NCBI RefSeq assembly: GCF_002834145.1
Contig: NZ_PHNT01000001.1
Span: forward strand, 199,303-263,302
Direction of reading: 5' to 3'
Length of the DNA: 64,000 bases
DNA from: Roseovarius salinarum
Lineage (GTDB): Bacteria; Pseudomonadota; Alphaproteobacteria; Rhodobacterales; Rhodobacteraceae
Made by a program: the position numbers and the translations under genes. Shown here one piece after another: positions 7,881-16,029 of the stretch. Under the pieces are notes generated by a model. It saw only the letters and a list, made by a program, of their open reading frames with translations. It had not been told where the DNA came from and did no database searches. Position 1 is the stretch's first letter; every line of letters begins with the position of its first letter.

Positions 7881-8900
7881 ATGAAAAAATCCGTATTTCT
7901 TGGCGCGTTGACTGTCGCCGGTCTGACCGCCGGTGCCGCTGCCGCTGCCACGCTTGACGACATCAAGGCGCGCGGAAAGCTGAACTGCGGCGTCACCACC
8001 GGCCTTGTCGGCTTTGCCGCGCCGGACGCCAACGGCGAATGGCAGGGCTTTGACGTGGCCGTCTGCCGCGCTGTCGCAGCCGCCGTGCTGGAGGACAAGA
8101 CGGCCGTCGAATTCGTGCCCACCACCGGCAAGACGCGCTTCACCGCGCTCGCGTCGGGCGAGGTGGACATGCTGGCCCGCAACACGACCTGGACGCTGAC
8201 CCGTGACGTCGACCTGAAGAACGAGTTCGTCGGCATCAACTACTATGACGGTCAGGGCTTCATGATTCCGAAGGCGCTGGGCGTGACCTCGGCCAAGGAG
8301 TTGAACGGCGCGACCGTCTGCATCCAGACCGGCACCACGACCGAACTCAACCTCGCGGACTTCTTCCGCGCCAACGACATGGAATACGAGCCGGTCCCGA
8401 TCGAGACCAACGCCGAGGCCCAGCAGCAGTACCTGGCGGGTGCCTGCGACGTCTACACCACCGACAGCTCCGGCCTGGCCGCGACGCGCGCAACCTTCGA
8501 GAACCCGTCGGATCACGTGATCCTGCCCGAGATCATCTCGAAGGAACCGCTTGGCCCGCTGGTGCGCCACGGGGACCAGGCGTGGGGCGACATCGTCCGC
8601 TGGACGCTGAACGCGCTGATCTCGGCCGAGGAGAACGGCCTGACCTCGGCAAACGTGGAAGAACTGGCCGAGAAGGGCACCGACAAGCCGGAAGTCAACC
8701 GCATCCTCGGCGTCGAGGGCAACCTGGGCGAGATGCTCGGGCTCGACGATCGCTGGGCCGTGCGGGCGATCGCGGCGGGCGGCAACTATGGCGAGCTTTT
8801 CGCCAAGCACATCGGTGAGGACACGCCGGTCGGCCTCGCGCGCGGGCTGAACGCGCTGTGGACCGATGGCGGCCTGATGTACGCACCGCCGTTCCGCTAA
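7881..8900 (+). CDS. bztA: Glutamate/glutamine/aspartate/asparagine ABC transporter, periplasmic binding protein
   Basis: 339 residues with a Sec signal peptide (Lys-rich start, hydrophobic core, cleavage near AAAAA/TLDD at about residue 23). The mature protein is a family 3 solute-binding protein: RGKLNCGVTTG, GFDVAVCRAVAAAV, ARNTTWTLTRD and VCIQTGTTTELN are the AapJ/BztA signatures. It captures acidic amino acids and their amides in the periplasm and delivers them to BztBC. First gene of bztABCD, matching the order of the characterised Rhodobacter capsulatus operon. A GAAGAGG ribosome binding site lies just upstream. The preceding leader has two hairpins, and a very stable hairpin follows the stop, so bztA is probably produced in excess over the membrane subunits. 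Confidence 0.95.
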   Translation: MKKSVFLGALTVAGLTAGAAAAATLDDIKARGKLNCGVTTGLVGFAAPDANGEWQGFDVAVCRAVAAAVLEDKTAVEFVPTTGKTRFTALASGEVDMLARNTTWTLTRDVDLKNEFVGINYYDGQGFMIPKALGVTSAKELNGATVCIQTGTTTELNLADFFRANDMEYEPVPIETNAEAQQQYLAGACDVYTTDSSGLAATRATFENPSDHVILPEIISKEPLGPLVRHGDQAWGDIVRWTLNALISAEENGLTSANVEELAEKGTDKPEVNRILGVEGNLGEMLGLDDRWAVRAIAAGGNYGELFAKHIGEDTPVGLARGLNALWTDGGLMYAPPFR

Positions 8901-8910
8901 GGCGGGACAG

Positions 8911-8941
8911 CCGAGGGGCGCGGCACCCCCGCGCCCCTCGG
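8911..8941 (+). other. Perfect 13-bp stem-loop between bztA and bztB
   Basis: CCGAGGGGCGCGG (8911-8923) is perfectly complementary to 8929-8941 with a 5-nt loop and no U-tract. It starts 10 nt after the bztA stop. Such elements between a binding-protein gene and its permease genes usually stabilise the upstream mRNA segment or partially terminate transcription. Confidence 0.8.
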
Positions 8942-9021
8942 TCACGTGCGTCCAACGGACCGGCCCGCGGCCATCGAGCCGACAACAAGGATACGGGGCC
9001 GGCAGACAGGGAAAATCCCAT

Positions 9022-10290
9022 ATGACCACACACTCCGACCCGCCGCAGGAGTCGTTCCGGCTGTCGATGCTTCTTTACGACACCCGGTATCGGTCGATGA
9101 CCATCCAGGTGGTCGCGCTGATCGGGTTCATGCTTGCGGCCGCCTGGCTGATCAACAACACGATGCAGAACCTCGCCGCGCTGGGAAAGCCGGTGGAATT
9201 CGGGTTTTTCACCGAACCCTCGAGCTATGACATCAACCAGCACATCCTGGAATACGACAGCCGGGACACGCACCTGCGGGCCTCGTTCATCGGGCTTCTG
9301 AACACGATCATCGTGGCGGTGCTGGGCTGTGTGACCGCGACCATCGTCGGCGTTCTCGTGGGGGTTCTGCGGCTTTCGAAGAACTGGCTCGTTGCCAAGA
9401 TCATGGCCGTCTACGTCGAGATGTTCCGCAACGTGCCGGTGCTTCTGTGGATCGTGCTGGCCATGGCCATCCTGATCGAGAGCCTGCCGCGCCCCTCGGC
9501 CTTCCGCGGCGATGACCCGGACGCGACGATGAAGATCTTTGACAGCGTCGCGCTGACGAACCGGGGCGTCTACGTCCCCGAGCCGCTGCTGTCCAACAGC
9601 CTGGGCAATATCCACCTTTTCGGGCAAAGCAGCCTGCGGATGGATGTCTCGCTGGATCTGCTCGCGCTTGTCGTGGTGCTCGGGTTGTCCATCTTCGCCG
9701 CGCGCAAGGTCACTGCGCGGGCCGAAAGGATCCAGAACGCCACGGGCGAGCGGCCGACGACGTGGTACATCAACCTCGGGATCATCTTGATCCCCTCGGC
9801 CATTCTGCTCACCGCGCTCGGCCTGCACCTTGGGTATCCCGAGTTGAAGGGCTTCAATTTCGGTGGCGGCATCCACATGCGCAACTCGCTGATCGCGCTG
9901 TGGATGGCACTGGGCCTCTATACCGCGGCCTTCGTGGCCGAAATCGTGCGTGCCGGCATCCTGGCGGTCTCGCACGGCCAGACGGAAGCCGCCGCCGCGC
10001 TGGGGCTGCGGCCCAACCGTGTCATGCAGCTTGTGGTCTTGCCGCAGGCGCTGCGGGTGATCGTGCCGCCGCTGATCTCGCAGTACCTGAACCTGACGAA
10101 GAACTCGTCGCTGGCGATCGCCGTGGGCTACATGGACATCACCGGCACGCTGGGCGGGATCACGATGAACCAGACGGGGCGCGAGCTGGAATGCGTGCTG
10201 CTTCTGATGCTGGTCTACCTGACCCTGTCGCTCATCATCTCGTCGGTGATGAACTGGTACAACAACCGCGTCAAACTGGTGGAGCGGTAG
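9022..10290 (+). CDS. bztB: Amino-acid ABC transporter permease BztB
   Basis: 422 residues, longer than ordinary HisM-type permeases, as expected for the Aap/Bzt class. An N-terminal membrane segment (about 33-50) is followed by a periplasmic loop, the start of the permease domain (LRASFIGLLNTIIVAVLG), a large internal loop after EMFRNVPVLLW, and a C-terminal membrane bundle containing the EAA loop (QTEAAAALGLRPNRVMQLVVLPQAL, here seen in part as AAAALGLRP) that contacts BztD. It forms a heterodimeric inner-membrane channel with BztC. The 121-bp gap from bztA contains the stem-loop at 8911-8941. The stop is followed after one base by bztC. Confidence 0.94.
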   Translation: MTTHSDPPQESFRLSMLLYDTRYRSMTIQVVALIGFMLAAAWLINNTMQNLAALGKPVEFGFFTEPSSYDINQHILEYDSRDTHLRASFIGLLNTIIVAVLGCVTATIVGVLVGVLRLSKNWLVAKIMAVYVEMFRNVPVLLWIVLAMAILIESLPRPSAFRGDDPDATMKIFDSVALTNRGVYVPEPLLSNSLGNIHLFGQSSLRMDVSLDLLALVVVLGLSIFAARKVTARAERIQNATGERPTTWYINLGIILIPSAILLTALGLHLGYPELKGFNFGGGIHMRNSLIALWMALGLYTAAFVAEIVRAGILAVSHGQTEAAAALGLRPNRVMQLVVLPQALRVIVPPLISQYLNLTKNSSLAIAVGYMDITGTLGGITMNQTGRELECVLLLMLVYLTLSLIISSVMNWYNNRVKLVER

Positions 10291-10291
10291 C

Positions 10292-11644
10292 ATGACACAG
10301 AAGGCATTCGTCCGAACCGAGATGCTGCCCGAGCAGGATCCCCCGCCCACCGAGGCCGGGATCGTCGGCTGGATACGCGAGAACCTGTTCTCGGGATGGC
10401 TGAACACGCTGCTCACGCTGCTGGCGATCGGGGTCATCTACTACGTGCTTTCGGGCCTGCTGCCCTGGATCTTCCAGTCGGTCTGGAACGCGGGGTCCCT
10501 GGACGAGTGCCGCGAGATCATGAAGGCCACCTGGGGCGAAACCCATGGCCATGCCTGCTGGGCGGTGATCAAGGACCGCTGGCTTCAGTTGCTCTATGGC
10601 TTCTACCCGCCCTATCCGGTTTACCCCGACGCGAACTTCGGCGAGGCGCCGGTGGGCCACTGGCTGCCCGCGTACTTCCGCCCGAACCTCGCGCTGGTGT
10701 TGCTGTTCGCGGCGCTTGCACCCGTGCTGTTCGACCGCGTGCCGCGCAAGATGCTGGTCTTCACCGCGATTTACCCGTTCGTGATGCCCTGGCTGATGTG
10801 GGGCGGCTCGGTCTGGACGCCGGTCGGCATTGCCGCGGGGTTCGCGATCCTCTTCGCCGTGATCCGCTACGGCCAGGTGGCGATGGGGTTCCTTCTCGCG
10901 GTGATCGTCGGCGTGCTGGCCGCGCTTCTCTGGTGGGGGCTCATCATGGGCTATGTCACCGCCGGGCTGGACCAGATCGTGCCGATCGCGATCCCATCGG
11001 TCGAAAGCCGCGAGTTCGGCGGCTTCATGCTGGCGATCCTGATCGGGGTGGTGGCGATCGGGCTGTCACTGCCCATCGGCATCGTCCTCGCGCTGGGGCG
11101 GCGGTCGGACCTGCTGATCATCAAGTCGCTCAGCGTCGGCTTCATAGAACTGATCCGCGGCGTGCCGCTGATCACCCTGTTGTTCGTGGCCTCGGTGCTG
11201 CTCAACTATTTCATGCCGCCGGGCACCGATTTCGACATCATCATGCGGGTGATGATCATGGTCACGGTTTTCGCCTCGGCCTACACCGCCGAGGTGATCC
11301 GCGGCGGGCTGGCCGCGCTGCCCAAGGGGCAGTACGAGGGGGCCGACAGCCTCGGCCTCGATTACTGGCAGGCACAGCGGCTGATCATCATGCCGCAGGC
11401 GCTGAAGATCTCGATCCCCGGGATCGTCTCCACCTTCATCGGGGTGTTCAAGGACACCACGCTGGTGTCGATCATCGGCCTGCTCGATCCCATCGGGCTG
11501 AGCCAGGGCATCCGCGCCAACCAGGAATGGAACGGCATCTACTGGGAACTGTTCGCCTTCATCGCGTTGCTGTTCTTCGTCACCTGCTTCGGCATGTCCC
11601 GTTATTCCATGTGGCTGGAGCGCAAGCTCCAGAAGGGCCACTGA
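10292..11644 (+). CDS. bztC: Amino-acid ABC transporter permease BztC
   Basis: 450 residues. An N-terminal cytoplasmic tail, one membrane helix and a Trp/Tyr-rich periplasmic region (about 70-120) precede several further hydrophobic segments and then the conserved permease core GFIELIRGVPLITLLF and the EAA-type loop GADSLGLDYWQAQRL. Partner of BztB in the Bzt transporter; the two differ in their N-terminal halves, consistent with the known heterodimer. ATG 10292 begins one base after the bztB stop, giving strong coupling. The stop is 18 bp before bztD. Nothing suggests frameshift or truncation. Confidence 0.94.
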   Translation: MTQKAFVRTEMLPEQDPPPTEAGIVGWIRENLFSGWLNTLLTLLAIGVIYYVLSGLLPWIFQSVWNAGSLDECREIMKATWGETHGHACWAVIKDRWLQLLYGFYPPYPVYPDANFGEAPVGHWLPAYFRPNLALVLLFAALAPVLFDRVPRKMLVFTAIYPFVMPWLMWGGSVWTPVGIAAGFAILFAVIRYGQVAMGFLLAVIVGVLAALLWWGLIMGYVTAGLDQIVPIAIPSVESREFGGFMLAILIGVVAIGLSLPIGIVLALGRRSDLLIIKSLSVGFIELIRGVPLITLLFVASVLLNYFMPPGTDFDIIMRVMIMVTVFASAYTAEVIRGGLAALPKGQYEGADSLGLDYWQAQRLIIMPQALKISIPGIVSTFIGVFKDTTLVSIIGLLDPIGLSQGIRANQEWNGIYWELFAFIALLFFVTCFGMSRYSMWLERKLQKGH

Positions 11645-11662
11645 CAAGAAAGGAAACCGCTG

Positions 11663-12454
11663 ATGTCTGAACTGGCCATCGAGCGCGACGTCGACCGCTC
11701 CAGGATGCAGGTCTCCGACAAGGTCGCCGTCGAAATCACCGGAATGAACAAGTGGTTCGGCGCCTTCCACGTTCTGCGCGACATCAACCTGACCGTGAAC
11801 GAGGGCGAGCGCATCGTCATCGCGGGGCCGTCGGGGTCGGGCAAGTCCACGCTGATCCGCTGCATCAACGCGCTGGAGGAGCACCAGCAGGGCCGGATCG
11901 TGGTGGACGGCACCGAGCTGTCCAACGACCTCAAGAACATCGACAAGATCCGGTCCGAGGTCGGGATGGTGTTCCAGCACTTCAACCTGTTCCCGCATCT
12001 GACGATCCTCGAGAACTGCACGCTGGCACCCATCTGGGTGCGCAAGACGCCCAAGCGCGAGGCCGACGAAACGGCGATGCATTTCCTCGAGAAGGTGAAG
12101 ATCCCGGAACAGGCCGACAAGTATCCCGGCCAGCTGTCGGGGGGGCAGCAGCAGCGCGTCGCGATCGCCCGCTCGTTGTGCATGAAACCGCGGATCATGC
12201 TCTTTGACGAACCCACCTCGGCGCTGGATCCGGAAATGATCAAGGAAGTGCTCGATACCATGATCGAGCTCGCGGAGGAGGGGATGACGATGCTCTGCGT
12301 GACCCACGAGATGGGTTTCGCCCGGCAGGTCGCGAACCGCGTGATCTTCATGGACCAGGGCCAGATCGTGGAGCAGAACGAGCCCGAGGAGTTCTTCAAC
12401 AACCCCAAGAGCGAGCGGACCAAGCTGTTCCTGAGCCAGATCCTGGGGCACTGA
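11663..12454 (+). CDS. bztD: Amino-acid ABC transporter ATPase BztD
   Basis: 263 residues. Walker [10 protein letters not shown] (55-63), Q-loop [11 protein letters not shown], signature [15 protein letters not shown], Walker [15 protein letters not shown] and H-loop CVTHEMGF are all present and canonical. It powers import by BztBC from the cytoplasmic face. A 20-residue N-terminal extension rich in charged residues precedes the ABC domain. Preceded by an AAGGAAA ribosome binding site. Last gene of the operon; the 61-bp repeated element with terminator-like hairpins (12463-12523) follows directly, before the convergent sixA-like gene. Confidence 0.95.
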   Translation: MSELAIERDVDRSRMQVSDKVAVEITGMNKWFGAFHVLRDINLTVNEGERIVIAGPSGSGKSTLIRCINALEEHQQGRIVVDGTELSNDLKNIDKIRSEVGMVFQHFNLFPHLTILENCTLAPIWVRKTPKREADETAMHFLEKVKIPEQADKYPGQLSGGQQQRVAIARSLCMKPRIMLFDEPTSALDPEMIKEVLDTMIELAEEGMTMLCVTHEMGFARQVANRVIFMDQGQIVEQNEPEEFFNNPKSERTKLFLSQILGH

Positions 12455-12462
12455 CGGGGCAG

Positions 12463-12523
12463 GAGGGGGCTCTGCCCCCTCGGCCTTCGGCCTCACCCCC
12501 GGAGTATTTCGCCCAAGGTGAAG
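12463..12523. repeat. Dispersed 61-bp intergenic element, copy A
   Basis: Begins with the inverted repeat GAGGGGGC-TCT-GCCCCCTC, continues with GGCC-TTC-GGCC, then an ACCCCCGGAGTATTTC tract. It matches 56801-56861 with two mismatches over 61 bp. Both copies lie at convergent gene ends, so each could stop transcription arriving from either side. Confidence 0.85.
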
Positions 12524-12535
12524 GACGGGGGCGTG

Positions 12536-13042
12536 TCAGTCCGGCAGGTCCTTCGGTACGACGAAGTCGACGACACGACCCGTGCCGGGCAACACGCCGC
12601 GCCAGTCGTCGGTGTCGAAATCCAGCACAAGCGTGGCCGCCGTGGGATACTTGTTGAACTTCGGGTGGTCCGGGCGCGCCTCGGCCAGTTGGCGCGCAAC
12701 CTGTCCGATCGTCATGTTGTGGCCGATGACGGCAACGCAGGGCGCCTCGGCCCGGTGGATCACGGCGATCATGTCGCGCGGGCCGGCGTCGTAGAGGTCG
12801 GGCACACAGGACACGGGGATGCCCTCCGGCAGGGTCGGCGCGATGAGATCCCATGTTTCGCGGGTGCGCGCGGCGGTGCTGCACAGGACCAAATCGGGCA
12901 CATGGCCGTGCTTGGCGAGCCATGCACCGATGCGCGGGGCATCGCGGCGGCCGCGGTCGTTCAGCGGGCGGGCGTGGTCGTCCAGTGCCGGGTCGTCCCA
13001 GCTCGATTTCGCGTGGCGGATCAGGATCAGGCGCAGGGTCAT
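12536..13042 (-). CDS. SixA-type histidine phosphatase
   Basis: 168 residues. The phosphoglycerate-mutase-like catalytic motif is LIRHAKSSWDD (His10 is the predicted phospho-acceptor), with the second His in VIGHNMTIG and conserved Arg residues in RPLNDRG and STAARTRET. SixA-type enzymes remove phosphate from phosphohistidine proteins; some act on PTS proteins, others on small molecules. The window also holds HPr/EIIA genes far away, but no link is shown. I chose ATG 13042 (MTLRLIL) because it overlaps the stop of the upstream ferredoxin-like gene (ATGA) and starts just before the catalytic strand. Last gene of the minus-strand run beginning at rpmH. Confidence 0.88.
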   Translation of the reverse strand: MTLRLILIRHAKSSWDDPALDDHARPLNDRGRRDAPRIGAWLAKHGHVPDLVLCSTAARTRETWDLIAPTLPEGIPVSCVPDLYDAGPRDMIAVIHRAEAPCVAVIGHNMTIGQVARQLAEARPDHPKFNKYPTAATLVLDFDTDDWRGVLPGTGRVVDFVVPKDLPD

Positions 13043-13704
13043 CGGAAGTGGTCCATGTGAAAGGCCGATTGCGCCTCGAGCCTGCCATGCCGCTGGCTGA
13101 CCGGGCAAGCGCGGCGCACCGCGCAGCCACGCGCCATGCAGTCGTTGCCGGGCCGGTCGAGGTCGGTCTTGCAGGCGGCCACGTCATAACCGTCCGGACC
13201 AAGGGCCGAGACCGGGCATGCCGACAGGCAGGGGCGCGCGGCGCAGCTGTCGCAGGGGTTGGGCGGCGGCGCGGGCAACGGAAGGCGCCCGGCCAGCCCA
13301 AGCGCCCCGCGGAAGGACAGCATGAGGCCGGCGGTGTCATGCACGAGAAGCCCCACCGGCGAGACATGGGCCCGTCCCGTGGCCCGTGCCCACTGGACGA
13401 AGGGGTGGTGCGGCGGCCCGCCGAAAGGGAACAGCGGCACCGCGCCGAGGTCCTCGGCAAGCGCGCCGATCACCCGCCGCGACCAGCGGTCGAGCGGGTC
13501 GGGGGCGCCGTCGGCGTACTCGGGCTGACCCGTGAAATGGTCCCAGAAGCCGGGGTCGCGCGGGCCGAGCAGGACCAGCGTGCCCACGTCGGCCGGTGCC
13601 CCGGACGACGGCCCCGGATGAAAGGCGCCGAAGACCGACAGATGCGCGTCGGCGCAACGCCGCGCGACGGTCTCCAGGCCGGGGGCGTGTGCCTCAGCCG
13701 GCAC
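13039..13704 (-). CDS. Ferredoxin-like protein with two C-terminal Cys clusters
   Basis: 221 residues starting at GTG 13704. The N-terminal 145 residues have no motif I can name with certainty, but the layout recalls a reduced epoxyqueuosine-reductase-like (QueG/reductive dehalogenase) scaffold. The C-terminus holds two bacterial-ferredoxin-like Cys sets: C151-x2-C154-x4-C159-x3-C163-Pro and C178...C189-x4-C194-x5-C200-Pro, enough for two 4Fe-4S clusters. Probably a cytoplasmic electron carrier or redox enzyme; the substrate is unknown. It overlaps the argB stop by 11 bp and the phosphatase start by 4 bp, so it is tightly coupled to both. Function should be treated as unassigned. Confidence 0.75.
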   Translation of the reverse strand: MPAEAHAPGLETVARRCADAHLSVFGAFHPGPSSGAPADVGTLVLLGPRDPGFWDHFTGQPEYADGAPDPLDRWSRRVIGALAEDLGAVPLFPFGGPPHHPFVQWARATGRAHVSPVGLLVHDTAGLMLSFRGALGLAGRLPLPAPPPNPCDSCAARPCLSACPVSALGPDGYDVAACKTDLDRPGNDCMARGCAVRRACPVSQRHGRLEAQSAFHMDHFR

Positions 13705-14557
13705 GGATCATGGAGCCGGCCCCGTGCTCCGTGTAGAGTTCCAGAAGAACTGCGTTCGGCGCGCGGCCGTCGATGATGACCACGGCGCGCACGCCGCCGT
13801 CGATCGCGGCCAGCGCGGTTTCGGTCTTGGGGATCATGCCGCCGGCGATGATCCCCGCGCGGGTCATCTCGCGGATCTGGGCGGCGGTCAGTTCGGTCAC
13901 GACCTCGCCACCGGCATCGCGCACGCCGTCGGTGTCGGTCAGCAGCAGCAGGCGGTCGGCCTTCAGCGCGGCGGCGATGGCACCGGCGGCGGTGTCGCCG
14001 TTTATGTTGAAGGTCTCGCCCTGCCGGCCCGCGCCCAGCGGCGCGATCACGGGGATCGCGTCGTCGGCAAAAAGCGTCGTCAGGATGGTGGTATCGATCT
14101 CGGTCGGCGCGCCGACGAGGCCGAGTTCCGGGTCCGCCGGATCGCAGGTGATAAGCCCCGCGTCCTTGCCCGAAAGCCCGACCGCCTTGCCGCCCTGCGC
14201 GTTGATCGCCTGAACGATCTTCTTGTTGACGAGGCCCGACAGCACCATTTCGACCACCTCCATGGTGGCCGCGTCGGTAACCCGCTTGCCGCCGACAAAA
14301 TCGGATTCGATCCTCAGGCGTTCGAGCATCGAGTTGATCATCGGCCCGCCGCCGTGGACGATCACCGGGTTCACGCCCACCTGCTGCATGAGCACGACGT
14401 CGCGCGCGAAGCTTTCCATCGCGTCGTCGCTGCCCATCGCGTGGCCGCCCAGCTTGATGACGACGATCGCGCCATCGTAGCGCTGCAAGTAGGGCAGGGC
14501 CTCGGACAGGGTCCGGGCGGTGGCGATCCAGTCGCGGTTCATGTCACGTTTCTTCAT
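13694..14557 (-). CDS. argB: Acetylglutamate kinase
   Basis: 287 residues, the usual length. The amino-acid-kinase fold is shown by [11 protein letters not shown] (phosphate-binding Gly loop), [10 protein letters not shown] (substrate site), [19 protein letters not shown], seen in part as [13 protein letters not shown], and [11 protein letters not shown]. It phosphorylates N-acetylglutamate, the second and normally arginine-controlled step of arginine synthesis. An N-terminal helix ([19 protein letters not shown], shortened here to [11 protein letters not shown]) precedes the kinase core, as in arginine-inhibited hexameric enzymes. ATG 14557 has a GAGGG ribosome site; MNRDW at 14542 is an alternative. 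Sits between engB and the ferredoxin-like gene, an order common in alphaproteobacteria. Confidence 0.95.
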   Translation of the reverse strand: MKKRDMNRDWIATARTLSEALPYLQRYDGAIVVIKLGGHAMGSDDAMESFARDVVLMQQVGVNPVIVHGGGPMINSMLERLRIESDFVGGKRVTDAATMEVVEMVLSGLVNKKIVQAINAQGGKAVGLSGKDAGLITCDPADPELGLVGAPTEIDTTILTTLFADDAIPVIAPLGAGRQGETFNINGDTAAGAIAAALKADRLLLLTDTDGVRDAGGEVVTELTAAQIREMTRAGIIAGGMIPKTETALAAIDGGVRAVVIIDGRAPNAVLLELYTEHGAGSMIRAG

Positions 14558-14638
14558 GCGGTGTCCCTCGTGCCGCGGTTATCTCCGCCCGTGCGCAAAG
14601 GTGCAAGGGGGGCCGCTGCATTCGCCCGTGGCGGGCCG

Positions 14639-15292
14639 TCAGACGAGGCCGGCGATCGCGGCGCGCAGCGTGTCGATCCCCTCGCCCTTTTCGGCGGAGG
14701 TCAGGATGATCTCGGGGAAGGCCGCTGGATGCCGCGCGAGTGCGGTACCAACGCCCGACAGCAGCGCGTCGCGGTCCCTCGTCTTGACCTTGTCGGCCTT
14801 TGTCAGGACGCACTGGAAGGTCACCGCCGCGCTGTCGAGCAGCGACAGGATCTCCTCGTCCACCGGCTTGATCCCGTGCCGCGCGTCGATCAGCACGAAG
14901 GCCCGGCGCAGCGTGGCGCGCCCCGAAAGATAGGTCTTCAGAAGTGCCTGCCAGCGACGCACCACATCGAGCGGGGCGTTGGCGAATCCGTAGCCGGGCA
15001 GATCCACGAGGTAGAGCGCCTCGGCCGCGGAGAAGAAATTGATCTCCTGCGTCCGCCCGGGCGTGCCCGAGGTGCGCGCCAGCGCCTTGCGCCCGGTCAG
15101 AGCGTTGATGAGGCTGGACTTGCCGACGTTCGAGCGGCCGGCGAAACAGACCTCCGGGCGATCCGCCGACGGCAGGCCGTCCATCGCGACGACGCCCTTG
15201 AGAAAGCGCACGTCACCGGTGAGCAGGCGCCGCGCGCGCCCGGCGGTTTCGCCGTCGGGCGGGTGCGCCACGGGGAAGCTCATCTCGCTCAC
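14639..15292 (-). CDS. engB: Ribosome-biogenesis GTPase EngB (YsxC/YihA)
   Basis: 217 residues. GTPase motifs are in order: G1 GRSNVGKSS (52-60), G2 Thr in TPGRTQEINFF, G3 DLPGYG, G4 TKAD and G5 TSAEKGEG. EngB is a TRAFAC-class GTPase needed for late 50S subunit assembly and is essential in many bacteria. The GTG at 15292 overlaps the stop of the MOSC gene (GTGA); an ATG three codons later (15283) is equally possible. Part of the minus-strand run that includes yidC and rpmH, a conserved arrangement linking ribosome and membrane-protein biogenesis. Confidence 0.95.
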   Translation of the reverse strand: MSEMSFPVAHPPDGETAGRARRLLTGDVRFLKGVVAMDGLPSADRPEVCFAGRSNVGKSSLINALTGRKALARTSGTPGRTQEINFFSAAEALYLVDLPGYGFANAPLDVVRRWQALLKTYLSGRATLRRAFVLIDARHGIKPVDEEILSLLDSAAVTFQCVLTKADKVKTRDRDALLSGVGTALARHPAAFPEIILTSAEKGEGIDTLRAAIAGLV

Positions 15293-16029
15293 AGCGGTTC
15301 GACCCTGGCGCCGCGCGTGACCTCGCCCGAGCGGACAACCTCGGCGCGCACTCCGAAGTCACGGTGGCCCCAGCTTTCGAGCACGCCGAGAGTGTCGGTG
15401 TCGCGCCGCCCCGTGCCGGGGTTCGCCGTGGTCGCCTTGCATCGCTCGGTGCGTTCACGGGGAATCACGATGGCGTCCCCGACCCGGATTTCGCGGTCGA
15501 TCCAGTCGAATTCCTCCCACGGGGCGAGGCCGTCGACCCAGATGTTGCCGCGCCAGCGCGCCGTCGAGATCGACCGGCCAAGCCGCCCCTCGACCGCACG
15601 GTGGGAGGCCAGGTTGCACAGCGTGACCGAGGGGAAATCGCTGTCGGTGTAGCCGCGCCCGGGGCAGGGCAGCACGCGCGCCGAGGCGGCACGGTCGTCG
15701 GGCATCAGCGGGCGGCTCCAGTCGAGCAGTGCCTGCGGATCTTCGTCGGGCCAGAAGACCAGGTCGGGCAGATCGGGATGGCGCAGCACAAGGCGCCGTG
15801 CCCCCGGATCCAGTTCGGCGGTGATCGCCATGAGGGCCGGCGCCTTGGCCCCGCGCGAGAAATGGGCGCAGGGCACCCATTCGGACCCGTCGGCACCGGA
15901 GCGGTCGTGCGCGACGGCCCAGGTGCGGTCCCACGGGATCGTGGCGCCCGCGGTCAGGGTCACGCGCTCGAGCGGCTCGCGGCCGTGGGACTTGACCGGA
16001 TACCGCCAGAGCGCGTTCACCCGGCTCAT
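15289..16029 (-). CDS. MOSC-domain protein
   Basis: 246 residues. The N-terminal beta-barrel (MOSC_N) begins with ALWRYPVKSHGREPL, and the MOSC domain contains RWRGNIWVDGLAPWEEFDW and the conserved Cys in ERCKATTANPGTG. Relatives include mARC and YcbX, molybdenum-cofactor enzymes that reduce N-hydroxylated compounds, in which that Cys ligates Mo. The protein lacks a fused ferredoxin domain; a ferredoxin-like gene three genes downstream might supply electrons, which is speculation. ATG 16029 overlaps the yidC stop by 4 bp and replaces an upstream open extension. Enzymatic reaction unproven. Confidence 0.85.
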   Translation of the reverse strand: MSRVNALWRYPVKSHGREPLERVTLTAGATIPWDRTWAVAHDRSGADGSEWVPCAHFSRGAKAPALMAITAELDPGARRLVLRHPDLPDLVFWPDEDPQALLDWSRPLMPDDRAASARVLPCPGRGYTDSDFPSVTLCNLASHRAVEGRLGRSISTARWRGNIWVDGLAPWEEFDWIDREIRVGDAIVIPRERTERCKATTANPGTGRRDTDTLGVLESWGHRDFGVRAEVVRSGEVTRGARVEPL

